A DNA stretch of 64,000 nt from Clostridia bacterium. GTDB taxonomy: Bacteria; Bacillota; Clostridia; Oscillospirales; CAG-272. Made by a program: the position numbers and the translations under genes. A model generated the notes under the pieces. The model was not told the origin of the DNA. It was given only the letters and a program-made list of their open reading frames with translations, and ran no database searches. Location of the stretch: NCBI GenBank assembly GCA_017410065.1, contig JAFQRL010000024.1, forward strand, positions 1 through 64,000, in the 5' to 3' direction. Positions 16,950-25,592 of the stretch are shown here, piece by piece; the first letter of the stretch is position 1, and the number at the start of each line of letters is the position of its first letter.

Positions 16950-18389
16950 ATGAATAAGCAAGGATATAAGGGAGATAGGCTTTCGGGCGACCACCGCCTC
17001 GACCTTCTCTTATTGAGAGAGAGGTTAAGGGTCGAGGAAAGCTTTGATATGATAGAAAGACATCTCACCGTGGCGGGAAAGGACGCCTGTTTTTTCTATA
17101 TTGACGGCTTTGTGAAGGACGGAGAGATGCTCCGCATAATGCAGGATCTTCTCGGCAGAGAGAGCCTTTCGGATGCGGAGGAGCTTGTGCGCACCATTCC
17201 TTACGTTGAGGTGGAGATTACCGAGGAGCAGAGCAAGCTCTGCCGAGCGGTGCTCTCGGGGCAGACCGCCCTGCTTATTGAGGGCTTTGGGAAAAAGGCG
17301 ATACTTCTCGATCTGCGCACCTACCCCGCAAGGCAGACCTCCGAGCCCGAAAGCGACAGAGTTATGCAGGGAGCGAGGGACGGCTTCGTGGAAACTCTCG
17401 TGGTAAACACAGCCCTTATACGCAGGCGTATCAGAGACGAGCGGCTGACGATGGAGCACTTTGATCTCGGGGGCTCCTCGGGCACAGACGTTGTGGTGTG
17501 CTATATGAAGGGGGTGGCGAACGAGGAGAGCCTCTCGGATATAAGAGGACGGCTTAAGCGAGTGAAGCCGAGGTCGCTTACCTTGGGTGCGCAAAGCCTT
17601 GCGGAGACCCTTATAAGGCGAGGCTGGTTCAACCCCTTCCCGAAAATACGCACCACCGAGCGGCCCGACACCGCCGCCGCACAGCTTCTTGAGGGCAGTA
17701 TTATCGTAATTTGCGACACGTCCCCCCTCGCAATGATACTTCCAACCTCAATTTTTGATTATCTTGAGGAAACGGGAGACTATTATTTTCCGCCCCTCAC
17801 GGGCACTTATTTAAGAGTGGTGAGGCTTCTTATCCTTATCCTTTCGGTGGTCATAACTCCCCTTTGGTATCTCGCACTTGAATATCAGGCGTATCTGCCC
17901 GAGAGCCTCGCCTTTCTCGTGCCAGACGATCCAGGTGCTCTGCCCATCCTTTTTCAGCTGCTTTTGGTGGAGGTTGCCATAGACGGTCTTAAAATAGCCT
18001 CAATGAACACTCCCGACATCCTCTCAAATTCCCTCTCGGTCGTGGGTGCGCTGATACTCGGTGACTTCGCCGTTGAGGTGGGCTGGCTCTCGGGAGACGT
18101 TATCCTTTATATGGCATTCGTGGCAATAGCCAACTTTGCCCAGCAAAATCCCGAGCTTGGCTACGCCTTCAAGTTCATGCGGGTCTTGCTTCTTATACTC
18201 GTTGCCATCTTCGGCATCTGGGGCTTTGCGGCAGGTCTGGTTATATTCTGTATCGCCGTGGCAATGAACACCACTCTCTCGGGCAAGCACAGATATCTCT
18301 ACCCACTCATCCCCTTCAACGCCCACGCCCTCTCAAAGCTGATAGTCCGCCAAAGAAAAAAGGACTTCGACGACGGCGACAAAAGCTGA
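16950..18389 (+). CDS. spoVAF: Spore germination protein, SpoVAF/GerA family
   Basis: The 479-residue protein matches the A subunits of GerA-type germinant receptors and SpoVAF, a spore inner-membrane protein. The soluble N-terminal half has the family signatures FFYIDGFVKDGEMLRIM, IPYVEVEI, GQTALLIEG and SEPESDRVMQGARDGFVETL; the C-terminal half (about 285-455) has five or six membrane helices including QLLLVEVAIDGLKIASMN and PLIPFNAHALSKL. FYIDGFVKD is closer to SpoVAF than to GerAA, which fits the spoVAC/D/E genes at 50 kb, although SpoVAF is normally in that operon. GGGGGAG precedes the ATG. A forespore promoter would be expected but none is clear. Confidence 0.82.
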   Translation: MNKQGYKGDRLSGDHRLDLLLLRERLRVEESFDMIERHLTVAGKDACFFYIDGFVKDGEMLRIMQDLLGRESLSDAEELVRTIPYVEVEITEEQSKLCRAVLSGQTALLIEGFGKKAILLDLRTYPARQTSEPESDRVMQGARDGFVETLVVNTALIRRRIRDERLTMEHFDLGGSSGTDVVVCYMKGVANEESLSDIRGRLKRVKPRSLTLGAQSLAETLIRRGWFNPFPKIRTTERPDTAAAQLLEGSIIVICDTSPLAMILPTSIFDYLEETGDYYFPPLTGTYLRVVRLLILILSVVITPLWYLALEYQAYLPESLAFLVPDDPGALPILFQLLLVEVAIDGLKIASMNTPDILSNSLSVVGALILGDFAVEVGWLSGDVILYMAFVAIANFAQQNPELGYAFKFMRVLLLILVAIFGIWGFAAGLVIFCIAVAMNTTLSGKHRYLYPLIPFNAHALSKLIVRQRKKDFDDGDKS

Positions 18390-18452
18390 AAATTAAGTTA
18401 TTACCCGAAAACGGAAGCGTTAACAAAAGACCTAAAAAAACGTATAAAAGGT

Positions 18453-18492
18453 AAACGAGCTCGGTAAAGTTCCGAGCTCGTTTTGTTGATTT
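18453..18492 (+). terminator. Rho-independent terminator after spoVAF
   Basis: Perfect 11-bp stem AACGAGCTCGG/CCGAGCTCGTT with a 7-nt loop, followed by TTGTTGATTTT. Confidence 0.85.
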
Positions 18493-18601
18493 TCATTTTA
18501 AAAAAATTTTTATTACGTCGAGGCGCTGTGAGCCGTTTTTGATAACATATCCGGCTATCACAAGGAAAGCTTCGTGAGCGTATCGAAAATATTCCAACCG
18601 A

Positions 18602-19819
18602 TCACAAAAGAAGCTCAGAAAGCCTCTCGGTGTTTTCCTCCGAATATTCTATCTCCTCGGAGAAAAGAACGGCAAGTCGTACCACCGCCGAAAGAGACGT
18701 GTCGGGGTCGGAGGATAAAACCTCGGGGTCTGATGCAAGCAAAAGGGAGAGAGTTAAAAATGCGGAGATAATAATTCCAAGTGCGGAGAGAGTGTCTCCG
18801 CCTTCAGCGCGGAGCGGCAGATGCCTTGCCGTAAGATAGGCGAAGGAATTAAGTAAATAACGGCTGAATATAGGGCTTTTAGCCGAAAATTCGGACACAT
18901 CCCGCCACCTAGCCGCAAAAACGCGCTCCTCAAAGCCCTCGGACATATATTCAAGCTCGGAAAGAATTTTGCGAAGCTTCAAGGGAATTTCGTCCCGACC
19001 CTCAAGAAGAAGACCGTCTGCCGGCTCTCTTATATCCGAAGGCTCGTCAGCCTCGCCGAATAAATAAAGATCGATCTCCCTTGATAGATCTATTATCCTA
19101 TGAACCGCATTGCGGATCGACGAAAGAGCACCCTCTCCCGAGGATAACAGGACCTCAATATCCGATAGGGCACGGAGCACCAAAAGGTCAGATTTCAAGG
19201 AATTTTCATCCATATCTCCTTTGGCAAGAGAATTGCCGTCACACTCTCCTCTGCCCGATAAATTGCCGTCGCACTCTTCTCTGCCCGACAAATTGCCGTC
19301 GCAGCTTGCACCGAGAGAATAGCCAATATCTCCGTAAAGGGTTGGCGCGGTCTCCGAGAGTATCAGCTCTGCCGCCGCCTCGCAGCTCATACCGACACCG
19401 CCGAGGGTGATTTTTGAAAGCTCGTTATAGTAGCGAGGGTGCTCGCGGCAGATATGGCATAGCGCGCCGTCCCCAAGCTCACGGATGATTCGGCAAAGAT
19501 TATCCTCGCAAAGCATAGGGCATCTCCCGTTTTTCATCAAAAAATGAGACACATCCCCCGACCTTGCCGTGTTTTTCCTGATATCCTCGCCGATCTTGCC
19601 GTCAAGGCTTTCATATTTTTCAGCCGTCGCGCCGTCGATATCTATCTCCCAGCCGATACAGCAATTATGTGTGCACCTCTCCGCCTTGCAGGCAAAGCGA
19701 GAATAGTATTTCGGGAATAAGGTTTCAGCTCCACTCATCACAGACCTTGTTTCAGCTCCATTCATCGCAGACCTTGTTTCAGCTCCACTCATCACAGACC
19801 TTGTTTCAGCTCCACTCAT
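18602..19819 (-). CDS. FliB-type lysine-N-methylase family protein
   Basis: The N-terminal region LFPKYYSRFACKAERCTHNCCIGWEIDI, followed by CPMLCEDNLCRI and LCHICREHPRYY, is the Cys-rich signature of the flagellin lysine-N-methylase (FliB) family, which probably binds an Fe-S or Zn site. No flagellar genes are in the window, and many clostridial members occur without flagella, so the substrate is unknown. The gene follows mnmG within a few bases. The frame is open back to a TTG at 19843, overlapping mnmG; ATG codons at 19819, 19792, 19765 and 19738 each begin a copy of a 27-bp repeat and each has AGG-type Shine-Dalgarno bases 6 nt upstream. 19819 (best SD, GAGAGG) is chosen. Confidence 0.75.
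   Translation of the reverse strand: MSGAETRSVMSGAETRSAMNGAETRSVMSGAETLFPKYYSRFACKAERCTHNCCIGWEIDIDGATAEKYESLDGKIGEDIRKNTARSGDVSHFLMKNGRCPMLCEDNLCRIIRELGDGALCHICREHPRYYNELSKITLGGVGMSCEAAAELILSETAPTLYGDIGYSLGASCDGNLSGREECDGNLSGRGECDGNSLAKGDMDENSLKSDLLVLRALSDIEVLLSSGEGALSSIRNAVHRIIDLSREIDLYLFGEADEPSDIREPADGLLLEGRDEIPLKLRKILSELEYMSEGFEERVFAARWRDVSEFSAKSPIFSRYLLNSFAYLTARHLPLRAEGGDTLSALGIIISAFLTLSLLLASDPEVLSSDPDTSLSAVVRLAVLFSEEIEYSEENTERLSELLL
19231..19303. repeat. 30-bp in-frame tandem repeat inside the FliB-family gene
   Basis: Two and a half copies of a 30-bp unit beginning AATTGCCGTC (19231, 19261, 19291) encode CDGNLSGREE-like decapeptides, an acidic/Gly-rich linker in the middle of the protein. 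Confidence 0.85.
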
Positions 19820-19828
19820 CACAGACCT
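19721..19828. repeat. 27-bp tandem repeat (4 copies) at the 5' end of the FliB-family gene
   Basis: Four in-frame copies encode RSVMSGAET (one copy RSAMNGAET). Every copy carries its own ATG with AAGG or GAGAGG 6 nt upstream, so copy number changes both the N-terminus and the number of possible start sites. Confidence 0.9.
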
Positions 19829-19829
19829 C

Positions 19830-21701
19830 TCATCGTCCCGCAAGATAGATCAGCAGAACGCTGATGTCGGCAGGACTGACGCCGCTGATCCTGGATGCCT
19901 GACCGATATTCTCGGGGCGTATCCTCTCCAGCTTCTCAACCGCCTCAAGCCGCAAGCCCGTGATGGAGGAATAGGAAATGTCCTCGGGTATCTTTCTTGA
20001 TTCAAGCCTTCGGTGCTTTTCAACCTCGGCAAGCTCTCTTTTGATATAGCCCGCGTATTTCACGCGGACCTCCACCGTTCCCGCAACCGCCGCCGAGAGC
20101 TCGGGTCTTTCCTTATCTATCGCGCCAAGTGCCTTATAGCTTATCTCGGGTCGCCTCAAAAGCTCGGCAAGCTTCGCGCCTGTGGTGATGGGTGTGGAGC
20201 CAAGCTCGGAAAGAAGGGCGCATACCTCCTCCGTGGGAGCTACCACGGTGCGCTCAAGTCGGTCTATCTCCCGAGCCACCTCGTCCATCTTTTTCCTATA
20301 CTCTCCGTACCTCTTTTCGTCAATAAGTCCGACCCTGTGTCCGATTTCGGTTAGTCTTTCGTCTGCGTTGTCCTGCCTTAAAAGAAGCCTGTATTCGCTT
20401 CTGGAGGTCATAACGCGATAGGGCTCGCGGGTCCCCTTTGTAACAAGGTCGTCAATAAGCGTGCCGATATAGGAAGAAGATCTCGGGAGTATCATAGGCT
20501 CACGACCAAGCTCCGCAAGAGCCGCGTTTATACCCGCAACAAGCCCCTGCGCCGCCGCCTCCTCGTAGCCCGAGGTGCCGTTAAACTGCCCCGCACCGTA
20601 AAGGCCGCGCACCTTTTTCATCTCCAGAGTGGGATACATCTCTGTGGGGTCCACGCAGTCGTATTCGATAGCGTAAGCATAGCGCATTATCTCGGCATTT
20701 TCAAAGCCATCAAGGGATCTGAGCATCGCATATTGCACGTCGGTGGGCATTGAGGTGGAGAAGCCCTGAATATACATCTCCTCGGTGTCAAGTCCGCAGG
20801 GCTCAACGAATAGCTGATGGCGTGGCTTGTCCGCAAAGCGAACGAGCTTTGTTTCAATAGAAGGGCAATAGCGAGGACCCTCGCCAATGATGTTGCCCGA
20901 ATACATAGCCGAGCGGCTCATATTTTCATTGATAATTCTGTGGGTCTCGGAATTGGTGTAGACAACGTGACACAACGCCTTGTTGACATCCTCCGCCTTC
21001 ATCTCTCCCGAGCGCACCGAATAAGAGACAGGCTCCTCCTCACCCCCCTGTACCTCAAGCCTTGAAAGGTCTATGGACCTTTTGTGGACTCTTGCGGGCG
21101 TGCCTGTTTTAAACCGCTGAAGGGTCAAGCCAAGGGATCTGAGCGAAGCCGAAAGCCCGCGAGCGGGCATCATACCGTCGGGGCCCGCCGAATAGACCTT
21201 GTCTCCAACGAAGATCTGGCTTTCAAGGAAGGTGCCGCTGGCAATGATCGCCCGAGAACAGGACCAAACCTCCCCAAGATGGGTGCGAAGTCCCGAGACG
21301 TGTCTCGATTTGCCCTCCGTGAGTATCTCCACGATCTCGGCTTGAATAAGCCTTAAGTTGGGCTCGGCTTCAAGGGTCGCCTTCATTATTCTCTTATACT
21401 CGGCGCGGTCCGCCTGAACTCGCTTTGAATGAACGGCGGCACCCTTTCCGAGATTAAGTGTCCGCGACTGTATCGTTGCGCGGTCGGCGGCGTAGCCCAT
21501 CTCTCCTCCGAGAGCGTCTATCTCAAACACAAGATGCCCCTTCGCGCTACCGCCGATAGAGGGGTTGCAGGGCATATTACCCACCGCATCAAGGTTGATG
21601 GTGAATAGCACGGTGTCAAGCCCCATTCGGGCGGCGGCAAGTGCCGCTTCTATTCCTGCGTGACCTGCACCGATCACCGCAACCTGACATTTAAGCTCCA
21701 T
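19830..21701 (-). CDS. mnmG: tRNA uridine-5-carboxymethylaminomethyl modification enzyme MnmG
   Basis: MnmG (GidA), with MnmE, installs the carboxymethylaminomethyl group on wobble U34 of several tRNAs, using FAD and methylene-tetrahydrofolate. The 623-residue protein has the Rossmann FAD site VAVIGAGHAGIEAALAAARMG at residues 8-28, the family motifs NMPCNPSIGGSAKGHLVFEIDALGG, GTPARVHKRSID, GQFNGTSGYEEAAAQGLVAGINA and the C-terminal GLRLEAVEKLERIRP/ISGVSPADISVLLIYL region. Length is normal. GGAGC precedes the ATG. It lies 20 bp after ymdB and overlaps or abuts the FliB gene. mnmE and rsmG, common neighbours in Firmicutes, are not here. Confidence 0.96.
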   Translation of the reverse strand: MELKCQVAVIGAGHAGIEAALAAARMGLDTVLFTINLDAVGNMPCNPSIGGSAKGHLVFEIDALGGEMGYAADRATIQSRTLNLGKGAAVHSKRVQADRAEYKRIMKATLEAEPNLRLIQAEIVEILTEGKSRHVSGLRTHLGEVWSCSRAIIASGTFLESQIFVGDKVYSAGPDGMMPARGLSASLRSLGLTLQRFKTGTPARVHKRSIDLSRLEVQGGEEEPVSYSVRSGEMKAEDVNKALCHVVYTNSETHRIINENMSRSAMYSGNIIGEGPRYCPSIETKLVRFADKPRHQLFVEPCGLDTEEMYIQGFSTSMPTDVQYAMLRSLDGFENAEIMRYAYAIEYDCVDPTEMYPTLEMKKVRGLYGAGQFNGTSGYEEAAAQGLVAGINAALAELGREPMILPRSSSYIGTLIDDLVTKGTREPYRVMTSRSEYRLLLRQDNADERLTEIGHRVGLIDEKRYGEYRKKMDEVAREIDRLERTVVAPTEEVCALLSELGSTPITTGAKLAELLRRPEISYKALGAIDKERPELSAAVAGTVEVRVKYAGYIKRELAEVEKHRRLESRKIPEDISYSSITGLRLEAVEKLERIRPENIGQASRISGVSPADISVLLIYLAGR

Positions 21702-21721
21702 ATATTTGCTCCAAAACGAAA

Positions 21722-22498
21722 TTATTTTATCTTAACGGGCTTAAAGCTTGTGACCTTGCCCGTGGCAGTATCCAAATTGAAAACAACGCCGTCGGCAACA
21801 CAGGGTCCACATGCCGCCTTGAAGGAATGAGGAATATGAGTTCTCATTCTCTCAACCACGCGCCCCGAATCCATACCAAGAATACCGCCGCTCTCGCCGC
21901 ACATTCCAACGTCGGTGATATACCCCGTACCCTTGGGGAGAATCTGCGCGTCAGCCGTCTGCACGTGGGTGTGAGTGCCGAAAATAACGTTGATTTTACC
22001 GTCGTACGCGTGAGCGATAGCAAGCTTCTCGCCTGTCGCCTCCGCGTGAATATCAAGCACGGAAAAATCGTATTTGCCCTCCATCTCCGAGAGCACCCTG
22101 TCTATCCACACAAAGGGCGAATCAAGCACAGGCTCGATATGAACGTTGCCCATAGCCGATATAACGAGCACGCGATAGCCGTTGCAGTCAAGGACGGTGT
22201 AGCCCCGCCCGGGAGCCACATCTCCGAAATTCACAGGTCGGAGTATCTCCGAATGTTCTTCAAGATAGCTGTGCGCCTTGAAGTTTCTCAAGGTATGATT
22301 TCCGCCCGTGATGCAGTCCGCCCCCGCCCTCGTGAGTACCTCGGCAAGCTCCGCCGAAATACCTGTCACAAAGGAAGCGTTCTCTCCGTTCACAACGCAA
22401 AAATCCACCCTCTCAAGCTCGCGGAATTTCCAAAGCTTCCGCGAAAGATGCTCAACCCCCGAAGGGCTCGTTACGTCACCAATTACTAAAATTCTCAA
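21722..22498 (-). CDS. ymdB: TIGR00282-family metallophosphoesterase (YmdB-like)
   Basis: YmdB-type enzymes are binuclear metal phosphodiesterases that hydrolyse 2',3'-cyclic nucleotides and influence biofilm and sporulation decisions in Bacillus. The 258-residue protein shows all metal-ligand motifs: GDVTSPSG, NGENAS, GGNHTLRN, DIHAEATGEK and FGTHTHVQTADAQIL. The start is TTG at 22498 with only a weak Shine-Dalgarno. As in Bacillus (ymdA-ymdB) the gene upstream is rny, here 450 bp away; mnmG follows 20 bp downstream, so ymdB-mnmG-fliB is a likely operon. Confidence 0.92.
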   Translation of the reverse strand: MRILVIGDVTSPSGVEHLSRKLWKFRELERVDFCVVNGENASFVTGISAELAEVLTRAGADCITGGNHTLRNFKAHSYLEEHSEILRPVNFGDVAPGRGYTVLDCNGYRVLVISAMGNVHIEPVLDSPFVWIDRVLSEMEGKYDFSVLDIHAEATGEKLAIAHAYDGKINVIFGTHTHVQTADAQILPKGTGYITDVGMCGESGGILGMDSGRVVERMRTHIPHSFKAACGPCVADGVVFNLDTATGKVTSFKPVKIK

Positions 22499-22946
22499 TT
22501 TCTAACTCTTTTCTATCCGCATATTATAAACCGCGGCAAAATAAATACTAAAATACTTACAAAAGTGAATACTAAAATAAATACTAAAATAAAATATTGT
22601 TTTCAAAAACTAATATTTAAGCCATATTTGCAAACTATCATTTACATATTATAACTTTTTCAATAATTTTCAAAAATCACGCGCCAAATAAAATCCAAAT
22701 AAAATCAATAAATTAAGGCCACCCCAAGCACTCGCCCGAGGCAGCCTCATTTTGCCCGATCCCGAGCCGAATATTTAATTTGAAATCACTTCAACATCTG
22801 CTTCGCAAACCGCAAAACTACCACCGTCTCTAAAACAAACTTGTATTTAATCCAACTCGTAATTTTTGAGGCTATGCGAAGATTTTTCCGGCGCCAGCCG
22901 TACTGGCGTACGGCAAGCCGAAAAACTCTGACGCAGAGACCAAAAA
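22499..22946. other. AT-rich spacer with short repeats and a large palindromic element
   Basis: No gene is seen. 22540-22602 contains several copies of AATACTAAAATA. 22861-22953, overlapping the rny stop codon, is an imperfect nested palindrome: outer arms AATTTTTG/CAAAAATT, middle arms of the GATTTTTCCGGC/GCCGAAAAACTC type and a core CCGTACTGGCGTACGG. It could act as the rny terminator. A hairpin of similar plan occurs at 58433-58620. Confidence 0.55.
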
Positions 22947-24491
22947 TTACTTGGCATAGTCAATGTGACGCGATTCGCGGATAACACTCACCTTAATCTG
23001 TCCCGGATAATCAAGCTCGTTCTCGATCTTCTTGGCAATATCGCGGGCAAGAAGCTTCATCTTGTCGTCGCTGACCATCTCGGGCTTGACCATAATTCTG
23101 ACCTCACGGCCAGCCTGGATAGCGAAGGTCTTTTCGATGCCCTCGAAGCCGCCTGCGACCTCCTCAAGCTTCTGAAGTCTCTTGATGTAGTTTTCAACGT
23201 CCTCACGGCGAGCACCGGGTCTTGCCGCGCTGATAGCGTCTGCCGCCTGAACGATGAAATCGATAACCGTGACAGGCTCAACGTCGTTGTGGTGAGACTC
23301 AATAGCGCGGATAACGTCCTTATTCTCGCGATACTTATTAGCGATATCAACACCGAGCTGAACGTGAGAGCCCTCGACCTCGGCGGTAACAGCTTTACCG
23401 ATATCGTGAAGAAGACCTGCTCTGCGCGCGAGAGTTACGTCAGCACCCATCTCGTCTGCAATAACGCCCGAAAGCATAGACACCTCAATGGAGTGACGAA
23501 GCGCGTTCTGACCGTAGGAGGTGCGGTACTTCATCCTACCGAGGAGCTTGATAAGCTCGGGATGGAGACCGTGAACACCTGTTTCAAACACAGCCTTTTC
23601 GCCTGCCTGCTTGATCGCGTTGTCTACCTCACGGCGAGCCTTCTCAACCATCTCCTCAATTCTTGCGGGATGAATTCTGCCGTCGCCGACAAGCTTTTCA
23701 AGAGCGATCCTTGCCACCTCGCGGCGAATGGGATCAAAGCCCGAAACTGTGATAACGTCGGGCGTGTCGTCAATAATAAGCTCAACACCTGTGAGATTTT
23801 CAATAGTGCGGATGTTTCTTCCCTCGCGACCGATAATTCTACCCTTCATTTCATCGTTGGGTATCTGTACCACCGAGATAGCAACCTCGCTTACGTGGTC
23901 TGCGGCGCATCTCTGAATAGCAAGAGAGAGAATATCCTTTGCCTTGGAATCAGCCTCATCCTTGAATTTAGCCTCATACTCGGCGATCTTAAGAGCGGTC
24001 TCGTGCTGCATCTCGCTATCAAGCCTTGCAACGAGCTCTGCCTTTGCATCCTCGCGGCTGAGACCTGCTATCTTTTCAAGCATAGCAAGCTGACCCTCAA
24101 GGGTCTTTCTGATCTCCTCGCCAACTCTTTCAGCCTCTGCCTGCTTTTCCGCAAGCTTGGCCTCCTTTCTCTCCATACCCTCGATCTTTGCATCAAGGGT
24201 CTCCTCCTTCTGAGTTACCCTGCGTTCAAGGCGAGACACCTCCTTGCGTCTTTCCTTGATATCAATGTCAGCATCTTTCTTTAACTGGAATATTTCTTCC
24301 TTTGCTGCAATAATAGATTCCTTTTTAGTGCTTTCAGCATTTTTGATAGCGTCCTCAAGGATCTTCTTTGCCTGCTCGGTAGCAGAGCCAAGCTTCTTTT
24401 CGGCACTCATTTTACGAACGATAACGCCAACGCCAACGCCAACAACGAGCATAGCCGCGGCGATAACGATTGCGATCCAAATAGCGATCAT
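22947..24491 (-). CDS. rny: Ribonuclease Y
   Basis: RNase Y is the membrane-anchored endoribonuclease that starts decay of many mRNAs in Firmicutes. The 514-residue protein has an N-terminal membrane helix (3-25), a long charged coiled coil (30-200), a KH domain with [15 protein letters not shown] and an HD domain with [13 protein letters not shown] and LLHDIGKAV, whose His-Asp pair binds metal. It ends with [10 protein letters not shown], as the family does. GGAGG precedes the ATG, and a perfect sigma-A promoter lies about 160 bp upstream. Together with RNase J at 37-39 kb it supplies the Gram-positive type of RNA degradation enzymes. Confidence 0.97.
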   Translation of the reverse strand: MIAIWIAIVIAAAMLVVGVGVGVIVRKMSAEKKLGSATEQAKKILEDAIKNAESTKKESIIAAKEEIFQLKKDADIDIKERRKEVSRLERRVTQKEETLDAKIEGMERKEAKLAEKQAEAERVGEEIRKTLEGQLAMLEKIAGLSREDAKAELVARLDSEMQHETALKIAEYEAKFKDEADSKAKDILSLAIQRCAADHVSEVAISVVQIPNDEMKGRIIGREGRNIRTIENLTGVELIIDDTPDVITVSGFDPIRREVARIALEKLVGDGRIHPARIEEMVEKARREVDNAIKQAGEKAVFETGVHGLHPELIKLLGRMKYRTSYGQNALRHSIEVSMLSGVIADEMGADVTLARRAGLLHDIGKAVTAEVEGSHVQLGVDIANKYRENKDVIRAIESHHNDVEPVTVIDFIVQAADAISAARPGARREDVENYIKRLQKLEEVAGGFEGIEKTFAIQAGREVRIMVKPEMVSDDKMKLLARDIAKKIENELDYPGQIKVSVIRESRHIDYAK

Positions 24492-24649
24492 TTTCTTACC
24501 TCCTTCTGATTTACTTTAGCAAAGGCTCGGGGACGTGCCCGAAATACGCCCTTGCCGTGAAATCGAAATCCCGATTTTTGTCGGGAATAATAAATTTTGT
24601 TGATATGGCAGAAACTAAAGAAAGAAACATACTCCCACCATACATATTA

Positions 24650-24678
24650 ATTATATAATACTTTACGCGCAAAGTCAA
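24650..24678 (-). promoter_or_regulatory. Sigma-A promoter of rny
   Basis: Minus strand TTGACT (24673-24678), 17-bp spacer, TATAAT (24650-24655). The leader would be about 155 nt. Nothing else is seen in 24679-24849 except AT-rich DNA. Confidence 0.8.
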
Positions 24679-24849
24679 GAAGATTTTAAAACAAAATATT
24701 TTACACCCCAAATTTTATCAAAAATTCCCATTTCAAAAGCCGATTTTCCAAGAAAATTATGTAAACTATCTTTTACATTTATGCACCGCCCCGATTTTTT
24801 ATCTACCTATATATATAATTTAGCGATCTGCTCTCTACCCTATCCAAAT

Positions 24850-25430
24850 CAGCCGCAGGCTGTATGGCATCAGCCCAATGGGCTGTATATTTGCTATTCG
24901 TCGGTCGTACACGCCGAATAACGCAAGATACCGTTAAAAACGGTATGCATCACGGCACAGCCGCGTATATCATCAGCCGTAGGCTGCATCCCTCCCTGTC
25001 ATCCTGAGCCTGTCGAAGTTTTGCGAACGAGGAGCGAGCAAAACCGAGGAGCAAAGCGACGAAGGGATCTCGCCCGACCCATATCTCGGGATAAAGAAAA
25101 CTAACGTCAAATCCGCTCAACGAGCGGTATCTCTCCGTCCGAGATCCGACCGCAAGCGGTCGCCCTTCGGGTTTCGGCTTCGGGCTCTGCCCTCCGCTCA
25201 AGATGACAGCGGACGGTGCGCACCCCACAGGATAAATCAAGCTAACGTCAAATCAGCCGCAGGCTGTATGGAATCCAACTCACAGAGATGGTATGGAATC
25301 CGCAAAGCGGTATGGCATCAGCCCATCGGGCTGTATGGAATCTATCTCGTAGAGATAGTGTGGAATCCGTGCTCTGCACGGTATGGCATCAAGGCGCAAG
25401 CCTTGTATGAAATCCTCGAAGCGCTATACT
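24850..25430. repeat. Hairpin array and dispersed repeat R1, copy 2
   Basis: The segment holds TATATCATCA, TATGGAATC and TATGGCATC linkers with mini-hairpins (AGCC-GCA-GGCT, AGCC-CAAT-GGGCT, AAGGC-GCAA-GCCTT, CCGTGC-TCT-GCACGG). A block at 24885-24950 is shared with 549-611. R1 copy 2 runs from 24996 to 25209 and ends in the same CTGTCATCCTGAG/CTCAAGATGACAG inverted termini as copy 1. No gene lies between rny and hrcA. Confidence 0.7.
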
Positions 25431-25497
25431 TTTAGCACTTTGTCGAATAGTGGGCTAAATATTAACACAAAATTCATAATTTTTCTTGGCTAAACCA

Positions 25498-25526
25498 TTG
25501 ACTTTTATTTAAAATTAGGGTATATT
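25498..25526 (+). promoter_or_regulatory. Sigma-A promoter of the hrcA operon
   Basis: TTGACT (25498-25503), 17-bp spacer, TATATT (25521-25526). The CIRCE operator begins 14 bp after the -10 box, so bound HrcA would block initiation. Confidence 0.8.
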
Positions 25527-25539
25527 ATATATGCATTGA

Positions 25540-25566
25540 TTAGCACTCTATCAATGTAAGTGCTAA
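25540..25566. promoter_or_regulatory. CIRCE operator
   Basis: TTAGCACTC-N9-AAGTGCTAA matches the CIRCE consensus TTAGCACTC-N9-GAGTGCTAA with a single mismatch. It is the binding site of HrcA, encoded directly downstream. Confidence 0.95.
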
Positions 25567-25592
25567 AATTCAAAGAAAAGAGGCAGATAAAA

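Noticed and set aside
22965..24284. 439-codon frame opposite rny
   Set aside because: Long antisense frame caused by codon bias of rny; the encoded sequence has no recognisable features.
24950..25240. 96-codon open frame on the minus strand
   Set aside because: It falls entirely in R1 copy 2 and hairpin units; the same sequence at 0.5 kb gives different frames.
25560..25592. Upstream GTG start of HrcA
   Set aside because: It lies inside the CIRCE operator and lacks a Shine-Dalgarno; the GTG at 25593 matches the family start.
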